Part shown: positions 1 to 9,168 of the stretch, one piece after another | Layout of the letters: every line of letters begins with the position of its first letter | How positions within the stretch are numbered: the stretch's first letter is position 1 | Assembly: GCA_943914355.1 (NCBI GenBank) | Contig: CALUBS010000002.1 | Span: forward strand, 60,128-124,127 | Source of the DNA: an uncultured Corynebacterium sp. | GTDB taxonomy: Bacteria; Actinomycetota; Actinomycetes; Mycobacteriales; Mycobacteriaceae | Length of the DNA stretch: 64,000 nt | Direction: 5' to 3' | Notes under the pieces: model-generated | What the model was told of the DNA's origin: nothing | The model's database searches: none | What the model saw: the letters and a program-made list of their open reading frames with translations, nothing else | Translations under genes and position numbers: made by a program

Positions 1-477
1 TCCCGCGCCTTGGGTTTGCTGGATCAACGTTCGCGATCCCGTCAGGAATTGTATGACCGTCTAGTACAAGCCGAATTCGACCCCGAGGTGGTTGAAGATG
101 TCCTCGATGACTTAGCGCATGCGGGCCTCATTAACGATGCCGCCTTTGCCGCCGAATGGGTGCGGCAGCGGCATAAGCGGAGGGGGAAATCGCGCAGCGT
201 CCTCGACCGCGAGCTCCGGGAAAAGGGCGTAAGCCAAGCGGATAGAGACGAAGCCCTCGAGCAAATTGATGCCGCCGATGAAGAAGCTATGGCCCGAGCC
301 TTGGCGGAAAAGAAGGCGCGCAGCCTGAAATCCGTTCCTGCGGATAGGAAGGAACGGGATAAGGCGCTGCGCAGAATCGTGGGCGTATTGGCGCGCCGTG
401 GGTTCAACGAGGGAATGTCTTTGAACATTGCCATTAGCGCCCTCGAGGAACGGTGCGAGGAGCTGTCTTCTCCTTAA
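1..477 (+). CDS. recX: RecX, RecA regulatory protein (5' end outside window)
   Basis: Regulator that binds the RecA filament and limits recombinase activity in the cytoplasm. The frame is open to the first base of the window, so the N-terminus is missing. The visible 158 residues show the RecX three-helix repeat pattern: an SRxELxxRL segment at the beginning, then a (V/L)xxLxxxGLINDxxFAxxWVxxR block around residues 35-55, then an RELxxKGV block. These are diagnostic RecX signatures. In actinobacteria recX normally follows recA directly, so recA is expected just upstream of the window. The gene ends in TAA and is followed by a 170-nt gap before miaB. Family call is firm; full length cannot be judged. 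Confidence 0.93.
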   Translation, partial: SRALGLLDQRSRSRQELYDRLVQAEFDPEVVEDVLDDLAHAGLINDAAFAAEWVRQRHKRRGKSRSVLDRELREKGVSQADRDEALEQIDAADEEAMARALAEKKARSLKSVPADRKERDKALRRIVGVLARRGFNEGMSLNIAISALEERCEELSSP

Positions 478-517
478 ATCCGTACGCCTAGTGGGACACT
501 AACCTAGGCACTAGCGC

Positions 518-544
518 GCGCATCCCCACGCACAGCGGGTGCGC
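518..544 (+). terminator. Possible hairpin after recX
   Basis: GCGCA-CCC pairs with GGG-TGCGC around a GC-rich loop about 40 nt past the recX stop. There is no T-tract, so it is only a weak terminator candidate. The rest of the recX-miaB gap shows no gene. Confidence 0.3.
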
Positions 545-634
545 ACCCTAACGCAGTGCACCACGCCCTGGTCTCATCTTCCAGCCTTCATGGGCGCCTA
601 GCAGCGACAGTTATGAGTTGTTCTGGGTGATGGC

Positions 635-640
635 TAGACT
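635..640 (+). promoter_or_regulatory. -10 box of a probable leaderless miaB transcript
   Basis: TAGACT lies 8 nt before the GTG start of miaB, and no Shine-Dalgarno sequence precedes that start. This spacing puts the transcription start at or next to the GTG, which fits leaderless translation, common in actinobacteria. Confidence 0.5.
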
Positions 641-648
641 ATGCCGAC

Positions 649-2175
649 GTGGAGCAGACAATTCCTGAAACCCGTACCTATGAAGTCCGAACCTTCGGCT
701 GCCAGATGAATGTGCACGATTCTGAGCGCATCTCTGGCCTGCTTGAGGAAGCTGGCTACGCGGCCGCAGACGAGGCCACGGAGCCGGATCTCATCGTCTT
801 TAATACGTGCGCAGTCCGCGAAAACGCCGACAAGCGCCTGTACGGCACGCTGGGCGCATTGAAGAAGACGAAGGAGAACCACCCAGGCATGCAAATTGCC
901 GTGGGCGGTTGCCTTGCGCAAAAGGATAAAGACACTGTCCTTGACAACGCACCGTGGGTGGATGCCGTCTTCGGCACCCACAATATGGCGGCATTGCCAA
1001 CCCTCCTCGAACGCGCCCGCCATAACGAGGAAGCCCAGGTAGAAATCGTCGATTCGCTAGAGGCGTTCCCCTCGGTTTTGCCCGCTAAGCGCGAATCCGC
1101 CTACGCGGGTTGGGTGTCGGTGTCCGTAGGCTGCAATAACACCTGCACTTTCTGCATCGTTCCCTCCCTGCGCGGTAAGGAAGAGGACCGCCGGCCGGGC
1201 GATATCCTGGCCGAGGTACAAGCGCTGGTGGACCAGGGCGTCTCTGAGGTCACCCTGCTGGGCCAAAACGTCAACGCCTATGGCGTGAATTTCGCCGATC
1301 CAGAAATGCCGCGCGATCGCTTCGCTTTCTCTAAGCTGCTGCGCGAGGTGGGAAAGATCGACGGCCTCGAGCGACTGCGGTTTACCTCCCCGCACCCGGC
1401 AGAATTTACCTCGGATGTCATCGACGCCATGGCGGAAACCCCGGCGGTGTGCCCGCAGCTGCATATGCCGCTGCAGTCCGGCTCGGATAAGGTCTTGAAG
1501 GACATGCGCCGTTCCTACCGCACGAAGAAGTTTTTGCGCATTCTCGATGAAGTCCGCGAGAAGATTCCAAACGCGGCGATTACTACCGATATCATCGTCG
1601 GCTTCCCGGGCGAGACCGAAGAGGATTTCCAGGACACCATGGAGTTGGTTCGCCGCGCTCGCTTCGCCTCGGCGTTTACCTTCCAGTATTCCCCGCGCCC
1701 TGGCACCCCCGCGGCGGAGATGGAAAACCAAGTGCCTAAGGAAATCGTCCAGGATCGCTTCGAGCGGCTCGTTGCGCTGCAGGATAGCATCCAGGCAGAA
1801 GAGAATCAGAAGCTCGTGGGCACTGAGGTGGAGCTCTTGGTCCAGGCTGAAGGCGGGCGCAAGAACGATGAGACCCACCGCATGTCGGGGCGAGCCCGCG
1901 ATGGGCGCCTCGTGCACTTTAGCCCTATCGACGACAACGGCGCGGATATCTCCGCTGAGATTCGCCCAGGCGACGTCGTGCGCACCAAGGTCACCGGTGC
2001 AGGCTCGTTCTTCTTGCTTGCCGATGCCGCAGTAAACACCCACACCCGCACCAAGGCCGGCGACATGTCGGCGGCGGGTCAAACCCCCACTACCGCTCCC
2101 ATTGGGGTGGGCCTGGGATTGCCGGGCATCGGCAAGCCTGCCAGCGCTGCCGCAGCGGATTCCTGCGGCTGCTAA
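649..2175 (+). CDS. miaB: MiaB, tRNA-2-methylthio-N6-dimethylallyladenosine synthase
   Basis: Radical-SAM methylthiotransferase that adds a methylthio group to i6A37 of tRNAs, acting after MiaA, encoded 3.8 kb downstream. Domain order is canonical for the 508-residue product. The N-terminal MTTase domain has cluster-ligand cysteines at about 18, 54 and in VGGCLAQK. The radical-SAM domain has the CxxxCxxC motif in CNNTCTFC near residue 163. A TRAM domain at about 380-450 is followed by an alanine/glycine-rich tail ending in CGC. I chose GTG 649 because it begins the conserved region and sits 8 nt after a TAGACT box; there is no ribosome-binding site. The cysteine-containing C-terminal tail is an unassigned extension. 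Family assignment is very secure. Confidence 0.96.
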   Translation: MEQTIPETRTYEVRTFGCQMNVHDSERISGLLEEAGYAAADEATEPDLIVFNTCAVRENADKRLYGTLGALKKTKENHPGMQIAVGGCLAQKDKDTVLDNAPWVDAVFGTHNMAALPTLLERARHNEEAQVEIVDSLEAFPSVLPAKRESAYAGWVSVSVGCNNTCTFCIVPSLRGKEEDRRPGDILAEVQALVDQGVSEVTLLGQNVNAYGVNFADPEMPRDRFAFSKLLREVGKIDGLERLRFTSPHPAEFTSDVIDAMAETPAVCPQLHMPLQSGSDKVLKDMRRSYRTKKFLRILDEVREKIPNAAITTDIIVGFPGETEEDFQDTMELVRRARFASAFTFQYSPRPGTPAAEMENQVPKEIVQDRFERLVALQDSIQAEENQKLVGTEVELLVQAEGGRKNDETHRMSGRARDGRLVHFSPIDDNGADISAEIRPGDVVRTKVTGAGSFFLLADAAVNTHTRTKAGDMSAAGQTPTTAPIGVGLGLPGIGKPASAAAADSCGC

Positions 2176-2198
2176 CCGGGGGAGTAGGCTAGGGTGCC

Positions 2199-2825
2199 AT
2201 GACAGAGCGAAATACCACCAGCGCCGCCCAGGAGGCGGCACAGGCGGAGCGCCGAGCAGCACAAACCATGGATCTGCGTGGGCAGCAGCTGACGCTGTTG
2301 GTCGCTGTGGCGGCCTATATTGTCTACCTCATCGTTCCTTATGCCGGCTCTGCCCACGGGTGGCAGGTTCTGAGTTTTGGCACCACCGATGACGGGGTGA
2401 AGATCTCGCTGATGGAAACCGTCTCCGCGTGGCTCGCGCTACTCGGCGTGGGCGTGCTGACGACGGCGACCTTGCTGACCCGCCGCGCCACCCTCGGGCT
2501 GATTGCGTGGATGATGGTGACGGTTTCTTTCTTCGTCAACCTGTGGGGCTTTTGGTACCGCGGCTCCACCGCAGACGGCCCGGCCATTGGCATGTGGGTG
2601 GGCATGCTGGCCACCTTCCTGGCCTTCTTGGGCTTTAGCCTCGTCGCCCTGCGCCGCAGCCCGGAGCAACGCGCGGCCGAGGAGAAGGTCCGCGCCTCGG
2701 CGGGCCAGCTGGATGAGGTAGGCAAAATCCAGTCCGATATTGCGTCCCCACAGCCGCAGGAGATGCTTATCGATGACCGCCGCAAGAAGGCCGCCGAGCG
2801 TCACCGTCACCAGCAGGAGGGCTAA
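2199..2825 (+). CDS. Conserved actinobacterial membrane protein
   Basis: Product of 208 residues with no enzyme motif I recognise. The N-terminal 30 residues are polar and alanine-rich. About four hydrophobic helices follow: near 30-50, 70-92, 98-115 and 125-147. The charged C-terminal cytoplasmic tail ends in lysine, arginine and histidine residues. It follows miaB by 23 nt and is probably cotranscribed. A gene of this type sits between miaB and miaA in related genomes, but no function is known to me. It converges on the GNAT gene, with the two stop codons overlapping. Confidence 0.7.
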   Translation: MTERNTTSAAQEAAQAERRAAQTMDLRGQQLTLLVAVAAYIVYLIVPYAGSAHGWQVLSFGTTDDGVKISLMETVSAWLALLGVGVLTTATLLTRRATLGLIAWMMVTVSFFVNLWGFWYRGSTADGPAIGMWVGMLATFLAFLGFSLVALRRSPEQRAAEEKVRASAGQLDEVGKIQSDIASPQPQEMLIDDRRKKAAERHRHQQEG

Positions 2826-3922
2826 AGGTGCAGCTCCCAGGCTGAGGATTGGGAGATTTCCCGCGCCCCGAGCCGTGCGTATAGCGCGTTCATAGCTGCG
2901 TCACCGGCGGCGACGGAACAATAGCAGCGGCGCACCTGCGGCCACGCTCGGTGGACCTCGTGCAGGGCGGTGAGTTTTGCCAATTGTGCTAAGCCTTGCC
3001 GGCGGTGGTCGCGGTCGGTGACGGTGAGGGTCCATTCGCAGACCTCCGGATCCGCAGCCTCATGGCGCGCCAGTTCCGTGAGCGCCACGATGTCGCCGGC
3101 GTCATCAATGAGCGCTACGAGCAACGTATGTCCGCGCCGCGAACGCAGGCGTTGGTGCGCCTCCTCCAATCGCTGCCGAGACCACACGATGGGTTCGGTG
3201 GACAGGGTGCCGGTATCGGCATCTGCGGAGGCGACCGTTAAAAGGCGCATGACATCGTCGATGTGTTCTTCCGGTATGGCATAGTCCTGCCATACCGCGG
3301 CCGAAAGCCCAGGCGGAAAGAGGGCAGCAGCTGGCTGTTCTGGAATATCGATGGTTAGTTGCCGCTCACTATGGCGCTGCGTAAAGCCCAGGGATTGATA
3401 GACCTTTGCCATCGCGTCGTACTCCGGCGAAGTCTCCGGCGGGTGCAGCAGACCCACGTGCGCGACGCTGCGGCCGAGCTGTTGGGTGATCTTTAAGGCG
3501 GTATCTCCCATCCAGGTAGCCACCTTCTGCCCCTTGGCATCAAGGGGTTCTCCGGGCAGTGGCAGATCGCAGAGGACGCACTCGATTTCCGCGGCATTGC
3601 GCTCTTCTAAAAGCGGCAGGCTAATGTGGATAAATCCTACATAGTCCAGCTCGGGGCTCGGTGCGGTGGCGGGGATTTGGGGCAGGCCAAGCTCGGAGAC
3701 AGGACCGAGCGTCGCCGGCGCATCGACCACGGCGAAAAGGTAGGTCTGCGATTCGCCCGAACCTTGCAGGCGGTGCACCACGCGGCTAGGCGAGGTCGAG
3801 GCCGCCGCATCCCCACTGGCTTCCTGCGCCGCCAGGTTTGCCCAGAAAACAAAGGATCGGATGCAATCCGCCGGTTCAGCCTCGGATACCTGGGTGGGGC
3901 GCGCAATCTGAACGAGGTGCAC
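2822..3922 (-). CDS. Tandem-domain GNAT N-acetyltransferase
   Basis: Predicted cytosolic acetyl-CoA-dependent acyltransferase of 366 residues. The C-terminal half carries the GNAT core: a beta strand ending in EWTLTV, then the acetyl-CoA pyrophosphate loop RRQGLA at about 298-303. The closing segment NALYARLGARE is typical of GNAT motif B. The N-terminal half is a degenerate GNAT-like fold, as in mycothiol synthase-type proteins, but nothing shows mycothiol as substrate. The GTG start at 3922 shares its G with the TAG stop of the upstream DUF349 gene, so the two are translationally coupled. Substrate unknown. Confidence 0.75.
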   Translation of the reverse strand: MHLVQIARPTQVSEAEPADCIRSFVFWANLAAQEASGDAAASTSPSRVVHRLQGSGESQTYLFAVVDAPATLGPVSELGLPQIPATAPSPELDYVGFIHISLPLLEERNAAEIECVLCDLPLPGEPLDAKGQKVATWMGDTALKITQQLGRSVAHVGLLHPPETSPEYDAMAKVYQSLGFTQRHSERQLTIDIPEQPAAALFPPGLSAAVWQDYAIPEEHIDDVMRLLTVASADADTGTLSTEPIVWSRQRLEEAHQRLRSRRGHTLLVALIDDAGDIVALTELARHEAADPEVCEWTLTVTDRDHRRQGLAQLAKLTALHEVHRAWPQVRRCYCSVAAGDAAMNALYARLGAREISQSSAWELHL

Positions 3923-5226
3923 TATTTATCGTTGACGGCATTGGCAGCGGCATCGGCAAATTCCTGCCATTGCTCCGCCTGCGCGCGCAGCTCCGCGGCC
4001 TTCTTCTCTTTGCCCTTAGCTTCCGCGGCCGCGGACTGGGCCTTGAAGTCTTCCACCTTGGCCTGGAACTGGGCCACCCGAGCCTGCGCTTCAGGGTCGG
4101 TGCGCCGCCATTCGGATTCTTCCGCCTGGGTGACGCGCTTTTCTAGCTGCTCGATCTTGGATTCGTACTCGCGCACCTGATTGCGGGGCACAAAGCCGAT
4201 TTCCTCCCACTTTTCCTGCAGCTCGCGCAGCTTAGCCTTGGCCTTGTCCATGCTTTGCGATGGGTCAATCAGGCTATCGTATTCCGCAAGCAGCGCGTCC
4301 TTTGCCTTGGCGTTTTCGGCGAACTCGCGGTCCCGCTCGTCGTTGACGGCATTGCGGGCATCAAAGAAGCGGTCCTGTGCCGCGCGGAACTTTGCCCACA
4401 GCTGGTCATCGACCTCGCGTGGGGCGCGGCCAGCCGCCTTCCACTCCGCCATGAGATCGCGGTAGGCGCGGGCGGTAGGGCCCCAGTCGGTGGAGTCCTG
4501 GATGGCTTCAGCGCGCTCGACGAGTTCTTCCTTCTTCTTTCGCGCCGCCGCGCGGGCGCGATCGAGTTCTGCAAAGTGCGAACCGCGGCGCCTATTGAAG
4601 GCATCGCGGGCGCGAGAGTAGCGTTTCCACAGGCCGTCATCGGTCTTCTTATCGATGCCCTTAATCTGCTTCCACTCTTCCAAAATGGCGCGGATGCGGT
4701 CACCGGCGGCCTTCCATTCGGTGGAATTTTCGGCAATCTCTTCCGCCTCGGCGGCGAGTTTTTCCTTCGCCGCAATGGCATCCAGTCGGCGCTTTTCCTT
4801 ATCCGCCTGCGCCTGCTCCCCGGCCACAACGGAGTGATCGATAACCGCGCCCAGGCGGCGATCCAATGCGGCGATATCGCCAATAACCGCGGCGGTAGGC
4901 AGGGTCTCGCGCAATTCCGCGGCCGTCTGCTTGATTCCTGCGGCTTCGCTGGGGTTGGCGCGCAGGCGAGCCTCCAAAAGCTCGATCTCGGTGGCTAGAT
5001 CGTCATAGCGGGCGCCGAAGTGCTCGAGGCCCTCTTGCGCAGAGCCTGCCTGCCATTCCCCAATCTTGCGCTCGCCCTCGGGGGCGGAAACGAAGACGGA
5101 CCCATCGGCATCGACGCGCCCCCACTTGGCTGGATCGTTCTTGCTCGGAGATTGAACGGGCACGGGCTTGGCTGTAGGGCGGGGGCCCTTCTTGGGCATG
5201 GAACCTGGAGTAGGGGTGGGAGACAT
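3922..5226 (-). CDS. DUF349 coiled-coil protein
   Basis: Product of 434 residues built mainly from DUF349 helical repeats. Repeated blocks such as W(K/R)xxGxxxxxxDxxLWxxFRxAxDxFFxxR appear near residues 185-220 and 260-300. The lysine/glutamate-rich remainder should form long coiled coils. The N-terminus is proline-rich and disordered, followed by a short WGRVDADGSVFV segment. I placed the start at ATG 5226 because AGGAGGG lies just upstream; a longer in-frame start at 5262 has no such site. The molecular role of DUF349 proteins is not established. Stop and start overlap with the acetyltransferase downstream suggests one operon. Confidence 0.8.
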   Translation of the reverse strand: MSPTPTPGSMPKKGPRPTAKPVPVQSPSKNDPAKWGRVDADGSVFVSAPEGERKIGEWQAGSAQEGLEHFGARYDDLATEIELLEARLRANPSEAAGIKQTAAELRETLPTAAVIGDIAALDRRLGAVIDHSVVAGEQAQADKEKRRLDAIAAKEKLAAEAEEIAENSTEWKAAGDRIRAILEEWKQIKGIDKKTDDGLWKRYSRARDAFNRRRGSHFAELDRARAAARKKKEELVERAEAIQDSTDWGPTARAYRDLMAEWKAAGRAPREVDDQLWAKFRAAQDRFFDARNAVNDERDREFAENAKAKDALLAEYDSLIDPSQSMDKAKAKLRELQEKWEEIGFVPRNQVREYESKIEQLEKRVTQAEESEWRRTDPEAQARVAQFQAKVEDFKAQSAAAEAKGKEKKAAELRAQAEQWQEFADAAANAVNDK

Positions 5227-5362
5227 GGAAAGCCCTCCTAGACATATATCGCCGCGCGTCACGGCTGCCGGATGAAATCACTGGTTACATTACCGCGAAA
5301 AATCGCTGTGTGCCTAGAATCTATTTAATTACCTCCTCTTGGGTAGATAGTATGGAGGAATA

Positions 5363-5983
5363 ATGTTCAATCTCATGGTTATGCCCGCCTCGCCGGCGCT
5401 GGCAGTCGAGCTAGCTCCCAACGACGCCGCCTCGCGGGCACTGCTCGCGGCGGCGCGCACGCTCGCGGTTGAAGCCGCTGCCGCCGGCATTAACGAGGCA
5501 GAAATTATCGGATCCCGCTCCCCACGGTGGCATACTAGCCACACCGGAAGCCTGCGCGCCTGGGGGGCCGACCAAGTGCACGTGGGCGCCGGAAGCTACC
5601 TGCCAGAGATCATGGCCCACTACGTCTTGTCCACGGTCCCGCAGATAGCGGTCCGCGATAGCCGTGATCGCTTGGGCGCGCCAGACCCTAAGGTCCTGAG
5701 CGTCGTGGTCGCAGACGGCAGCGCGGGCCTTACCGAGAGGGCACCGCTGGCCCTTATCCCCGGCGCGCAGGAGGCGCACCGGTGGTGCGAGGAGGTGCTG
5801 ATGGGGGCATCGGCAAGCAGCAATGCCGAGTGGCTTCAGCAACGTGGCGTGGAAGAGCCGGAGCTCTGGTTGGAGCTTGCTGGCTGCACGCCCAAGCGCG
5901 CGCAGGTGCGGGCGACGGATGCCACCCTCGGAGTAGGCCGCTACGTGGCTGGTTGGGAGGTAATATGCGCCCCATCGCAGTAG
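5363..5983 (+). CDS. Class III extradiol dioxygenase-like protein upstream of miaA
   Basis: Product of 206 residues related to the LigB/AMMECR-like class III dioxygenase superfamily found beside miaA in mycobacteria and corynebacteria. Support is limited to overall pattern: an N-terminal strand MPASPAL, the central [17 protein letters not shown] block and a C-terminal [12 protein letters not shown] motif. I cannot see a convincing metal site, so an enzymatic role is unproven. Its last 19 nt overlap the miaA start, which indicates translational coupling. Function could lie in tRNA modification or be unrelated. Confidence 0.6.
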   Translation: MFNLMVMPASPALAVELAPNDAASRALLAAARTLAVEAAAAGINEAEIIGSRSPRWHTSHTGSLRAWGADQVHVGAGSYLPEIMAHYVLSTVPQIAVRDSRDRLGAPDPKVLSVVVADGSAGLTERAPLALIPGAQEAHRWCEEVLMGASASSNAEWLQQRGVEEPELWLELAGCTPKRAQVRATDATLGVGRYVAGWEVICAPSQ

Positions 5984-6864
5984 TTGGCCCCACCGCCTCC
6001 GGCAAATCTGCGCTCGGGCTGGCCCTAGCCCATGAACTGGGTGGGGAAGTGGTCAATGTCGATTCCATGCAGCTATACCGCGGCATGGATATCGGCACCG
6101 CAAAGCTTTCCCCCGCAGAGCGCGAAGGCATTCCGCACCACCAGCTCGATGTCTGGGACGTGACGGAAACCGCCTCCGTGGCGCGCTATCAGCAGGCGGC
6201 CTTGCGCGATATCGAGGACATCATGTCCCGCGGTAAGACGCCCATCCTCGTCGGCGGATCCATGCTCTATGCTCAGGCATTGGTGGATGATTGGCAATTC
6301 CCGCCCACCGATCCGCAGGTCCGTGCCAAATACGAGGCCCGCCGCGCCGATATCGGAACCGACGCACTCCACGCCGAGCTGGCGCGCGTCGATCCGGCCG
6401 CGGCCGCCATCATTGAGGACAAAGACCCCCGGCGCACCGTCCGGGCGCTCGAGGTCATCGAGCTGACCGGCAAGCCCTTTAAGGCCAGCCAGCCGCCGAA
6501 GAATGGCCCGCCTCGGTGGGGAACCAAGCTGCTGGGGCTGCGCACAGACAGCGAGTGGTTGAACCCGCGCATCGAAAAGCGCACGCGCCTCATGTTTGAG
6601 CAAGGCCTCGTCGAAGAAGTAGAGCGCCTGCAGGATAAGGGGCTTGTGGCCGATTCCACCGCGGGCCGCGCGATTGGCTATGCGCAGGTGCTACAAGCCC
6701 AGCGCGGCGAACTGACGTGGGAGGATGCGGTAGAACGCACGATTACTGGCACCCGCCGGTACGTGCGCCGCCAGCGTTCCTGGTTCAACCGCGATAAGCG
6801 CATTACCTGGCTCGATGCCGCGGGCGATACTACCGCCGAGGCTTTGCACGCGCTTCGGCGCTAG
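5965..6864 (+). CDS. miaA: MiaA, tRNA dimethylallyltransferase
   Basis: Transfers the dimethylallyl group from DMAPP to A37 of UNN-decoding tRNAs, producing the substrate for MiaB. The 299-residue protein starts at ATG 5965, preceded by GGAGGT. It shows the P-loop GPTASGKS at residues 8-15, the DSMQ(L/V)YRG motif near residue 33, the GTAKLS and IPHHQLD motifs, and GG(S/T)MLY near residue 98. The C-terminal [12 protein letters not shown] motif is also present. The start lies inside the preceding gene. dapF follows 10 nt later, so this is a three-gene unit. Confidence 0.97.
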   Translation: MRPIAVVGPTASGKSALGLALAHELGGEVVNVDSMQLYRGMDIGTAKLSPAEREGIPHHQLDVWDVTETASVARYQQAALRDIEDIMSRGKTPILVGGSMLYAQALVDDWQFPPTDPQVRAKYEARRADIGTDALHAELARVDPAAAAIIEDKDPRRTVRALEVIELTGKPFKASQPPKNGPPRWGTKLLGLRTDSEWLNPRIEKRTRLMFEQGLVEEVERLQDKGLVADSTAGRAIGYAQVLQAQRGELTWEDAVERTITGTRRYVRRQRSWFNRDKRITWLDAAGDTTAEALHALRR

Positions 6865-6874
6865 GGTAGAAGGC

Positions 6875-7720
6875 ATGAAATTTGCCAAAGGCCATGGAAC
6901 TGAAAATGACTTCGTCATCGTAGAAGACTTCGACGCCAAAATGCCGCTCGCACCGGATCGCGTGGCGGCGCTGTGTGACCGCCGGGCGGGCATCGGCGGC
7001 GATGGCCTGTTGCGCGTTGTGCGCGCCGGCGCCCTCGTGGACGCGGGCGAGTTGGCGGCACTTCCGGACGGGGTGGATTCCGCCGACTGGTTTATGGATT
7101 ACCGCAACGCCGATGGGTCCGTGGCGGAAATGTGCGGCAATGGCACCCGCGTCTTTGCCCACTGGCTGCGCTCGCACGACTTGGTTAGCGAGGACGCATT
7201 CACCATCGGCACCCGGGCGGGCGCCAAGCAAGTAACGGTGCATTCCTGCGATGCCACTGCCGCTAGCGTCACCGTGGAGATGGGGCCCGCGCGCGTGACC
7301 GGGGTGTCTACCGCGTCCGTGGGCGGTGAGTCCTACGCCGGACTCAGGGTGGATATGGGCAACCCGCACCTCGCGGCCGTCATTCCGGGCTTGGAGCCAG
7401 CAGCTTTGGCCGCCAAGGAACTCACGGCGCCGGTCTATGATGAATCCTTCTTCCCGGGTGGGGTCAACTTTGAGCTGGTGACCCCGCTGCGGGAGGGGCA
7501 GGTGCATATGCGCGTCTTCGAGCGCGGGGTTGGGGAGACGCAGTCTTGTGGCACGGGCACGGTCGCGGCAGCTACCGCCGCGCTTGCCGATGCCGCCCAA
7601 GCCCTCGGCACCGTCCACGTCCACGTTCCTGGCGGCGAGGTCACCGTTGAGGCCTATGACGGCGGTACGCGCTTGACGGGCCCCTCCGCCATCGTTGCTA
7701 CGGGCGAAACGAGCCTGTAG
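6875..7720 (+). CDS. dapF: DapF, diaminopimelate epimerase
   Basis: Converts LL- to meso-diaminopimelate for lysine and for the peptidoglycan of this mAGP-type cell wall. The 281-residue product begins [13 protein letters not shown], the usual N-terminus. The two catalytic cysteines are visible: Cys87 in MCGNGTR and Cys225 in SCGTGT. The start at ATG 6875 has only a weak purine stretch (GGTAGAAGG) before it. It is close behind miaA and converges on the gene at 7726 with a 5-nt gap. Confidence 0.97.
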   Translation: MKFAKGHGTENDFVIVEDFDAKMPLAPDRVAALCDRRAGIGGDGLLRVVRAGALVDAGELAALPDGVDSADWFMDYRNADGSVAEMCGNGTRVFAHWLRSHDLVSEDAFTIGTRAGAKQVTVHSCDATAASVTVEMGPARVTGVSTASVGGESYAGLRVDMGNPHLAAVIPGLEPAALAAKELTAPVYDESFFPGGVNFELVTPLREGQVHMRVFERGVGETQSCGTGTVAAATAALADAAQALGTVHVHVPGGEVTVEAYDGGTRLTGPSAIVATGETSL

Positions 7721-7725
7721 AGGCG

Positions 7726-8274
7726 TTAGTTTCCGTCGTCGATCTGGCGCGTGCGGTAATCCGGGCCGAGCCGGAAGGCCGCGCGGCGGGCCGCCAGCCA
7801 CGATTCTTTCAGCTCGCGGGCGCGCTCATCGGTGACGCGGAGGAGTGATTCTAACTCCTGCGTGCGCATGCCGTGGGCGTGGATTCTGATATTGAGGCGG
7901 CGGAGGAAGCGGCGCGCCCCGGCTAATTCGTAGTGGAACGCATCTATGGCGGGGTGGGAGCAGTCGAGGTCGAGCAGCGCCGGCCGGTACAGCGTGCGAT
8001 CCGCCAGTGGCTCCGCCTCCGTGGACGTTTCGAATTCCTCGAATTCGGCGATGACGTCCTGGATATCGTCCGCCGAAAGCGAGATGGAGCTGCGCAGGGC
8101 CCTCCGTTCCGCGGTATCGGGGCGCGTGCGCAGCATAAACCACCCCGCGCCCACCAGCATGGCGGCGATGATGAGGCCGGGCAGTTTTAGCGTGGCAACA
8201 ATCGCGATCGCGCAAAGGACCAGGAGGATAAAGACAAGTGTCCTCCGGTTTTGCGGATCGCTAAGGAAAGCCAT
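7726..8274 (-). CDS. Conserved corynebacterial membrane protein
   Basis: Product of 182 residues with two adjacent hydrophobic segments near residues 12-30 and 32-48, then a soluble region of about 130 residues rich in glutamate and arginine. The soluble part contains LDLDCSHPAIDAFHYELAGARRFLRRL, probably helical. No catalytic motif is visible. It lies 9 nt downstream of the cysteine-tail protein and is probably in its operon. A topology of two membrane helices with both ends in the cytoplasm is likely. Function unknown. Confidence 0.7.
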   Translation of the reverse strand: MAFLSDPQNRRTLVFILLVLCAIAIVATLKLPGLIIAAMLVGAGWFMLRTRPDTAERRALRSSISLSADDIQDVIAEFEEFETSTEAEPLADRTLYRPALLDLDCSHPAIDAFHYELAGARRFLRRLNIRIHAHGMRTQELESLLRVTDERARELKESWLAARRAAFRLGPDYRTRQIDDGN

Positions 8275-8283
8275 GGCCTAAAA

Positions 8284-9084
8284 CTAGTGCCCGCCGCAGC
8301 CGCAACCGCCGGATCCGCAACCGCATCCGCCATCGCCGCAGCCGCCAGACGGCATGTCAATAGCGGCGGTGAGCAGGGCCGTACCGGAGATCACGGAATC
8401 CTTGGCCGGCAATTCGCCACGGTCCGCAGGCAGGCAGAGATCGAAGGGGAATAGCCCGTCCATGACGAGGTGCGCGAATTTCTCGCCGGTGAGTTCATTG
8501 GTGCGCCACTCGGCTTCCATCACTCGGGCGGCGAAGGTAGCCGCCGGCGTGGGGGCCTGTGCGCCGGAGCCAGAGGCGATGACGCGGGCCCCCTCGGATT
8601 CAAAGAGGGCGGGGTATTCGCCGTTTTCGGCCTCGTAGGCAGCCGGGGACTCGTAGGTGGAGATATCAAGGCCCATGGCGGTCAGCGATACCTGCTGCCA
8701 TTCCTGCCGCGGTTCTTCTGCCAACAGTGGCCCCTGCGCGAGGTTCGCCGTGACCTGGGCCAGCGGCGTGCCGAACGGATCGATGATGTCCATGATCGCT
8801 AGAACGTCATTGAACATCTCCACGTGGGCAAAACCCTGCGTGACCGCGTCGAAGCCGATAAAGGTGGCGTAGGGCTCTACCGCCAAGATATTAAGCTGGG
8901 CGCCCGAGGGGTCACCGTATTGGATGAGCTGGCCGCCGCGGACCTCGCCGGTAACGGCAAGGCGGTCCGTGGCGATGGCTGCCTCGACCGCGTCCTGCCA
9001 GCGTTCGAAATCTAGGCCGATCGCCTGCATCTCGGTATTCTTTTTCTGGGTAGTAGTCGTTGGCCTAGGCTGCGTCGTTTTCAT
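8284..9084 (-). CDS. Hypothetical protein with a glycine/cysteine-rich C-terminal tail
   Basis: Product of 266 residues, unrecognised. The body (about 20-245) looks globular and acidic, with no signal peptide and no transmembrane helix. The last 20 residues contain seven cysteines in GGCG and CGCG units and end in GGH. Such a tail could bind metal (Zn, Cu or Fe-S) or be a redox or maturation tail; this is inference. I chose ATG 9084 because TACAAT at 9092-9097 lies 7 nt upstream, which suits a leaderless start; the in-frame ATG at 9093 falls inside that box. It heads a unit with the membrane protein at 7726. Confidence 0.7.
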   Translation of the reverse strand: MKTTQPRPTTTTQKKNTEMQAIGLDFERWQDAVEAAIATDRLAVTGEVRGGQLIQYGDPSGAQLNILAVEPYATFIGFDAVTQGFAHVEMFNDVLAIMDIIDPFGTPLAQVTANLAQGPLLAEEPRQEWQQVSLTAMGLDISTYESPAAYEAENGEYPALFESEGARVIASGSGAQAPTPAATFAARVMEAEWRTNELTGEKFAHLVMDGLFPFDLCLPADRGELPAKDSVISGTALLTAAIDMPSGGCGDGGCGCGSGGCGCGGH

Positions 9085-9091
9085 AGCCACC

Positions 9092-9097
9092 ATTGTA
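9092..9097 (-). promoter_or_regulatory. -10 box for a leaderless transcript of the cysteine-tail gene
   Basis: TACAAT on the minus strand, followed by 7 nt and then ATG 9084, with no Shine-Dalgarno sequence in between. Confidence 0.5.
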
Positions 9098-9168
9098 TCG
9101 CTTTGTCCAGTATGCCCGGAAACCGCAATTCCCGTTTAGCCGCCTAACGTGCCAAAATAGATAGCAAT

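Noticed and set aside
1057-2262. 401-residue minus-strand frame opposite miaB
   Set aside because: It lies over a complete miaB gene with intact motifs and shows no family features. High GC favours long antisense frames.
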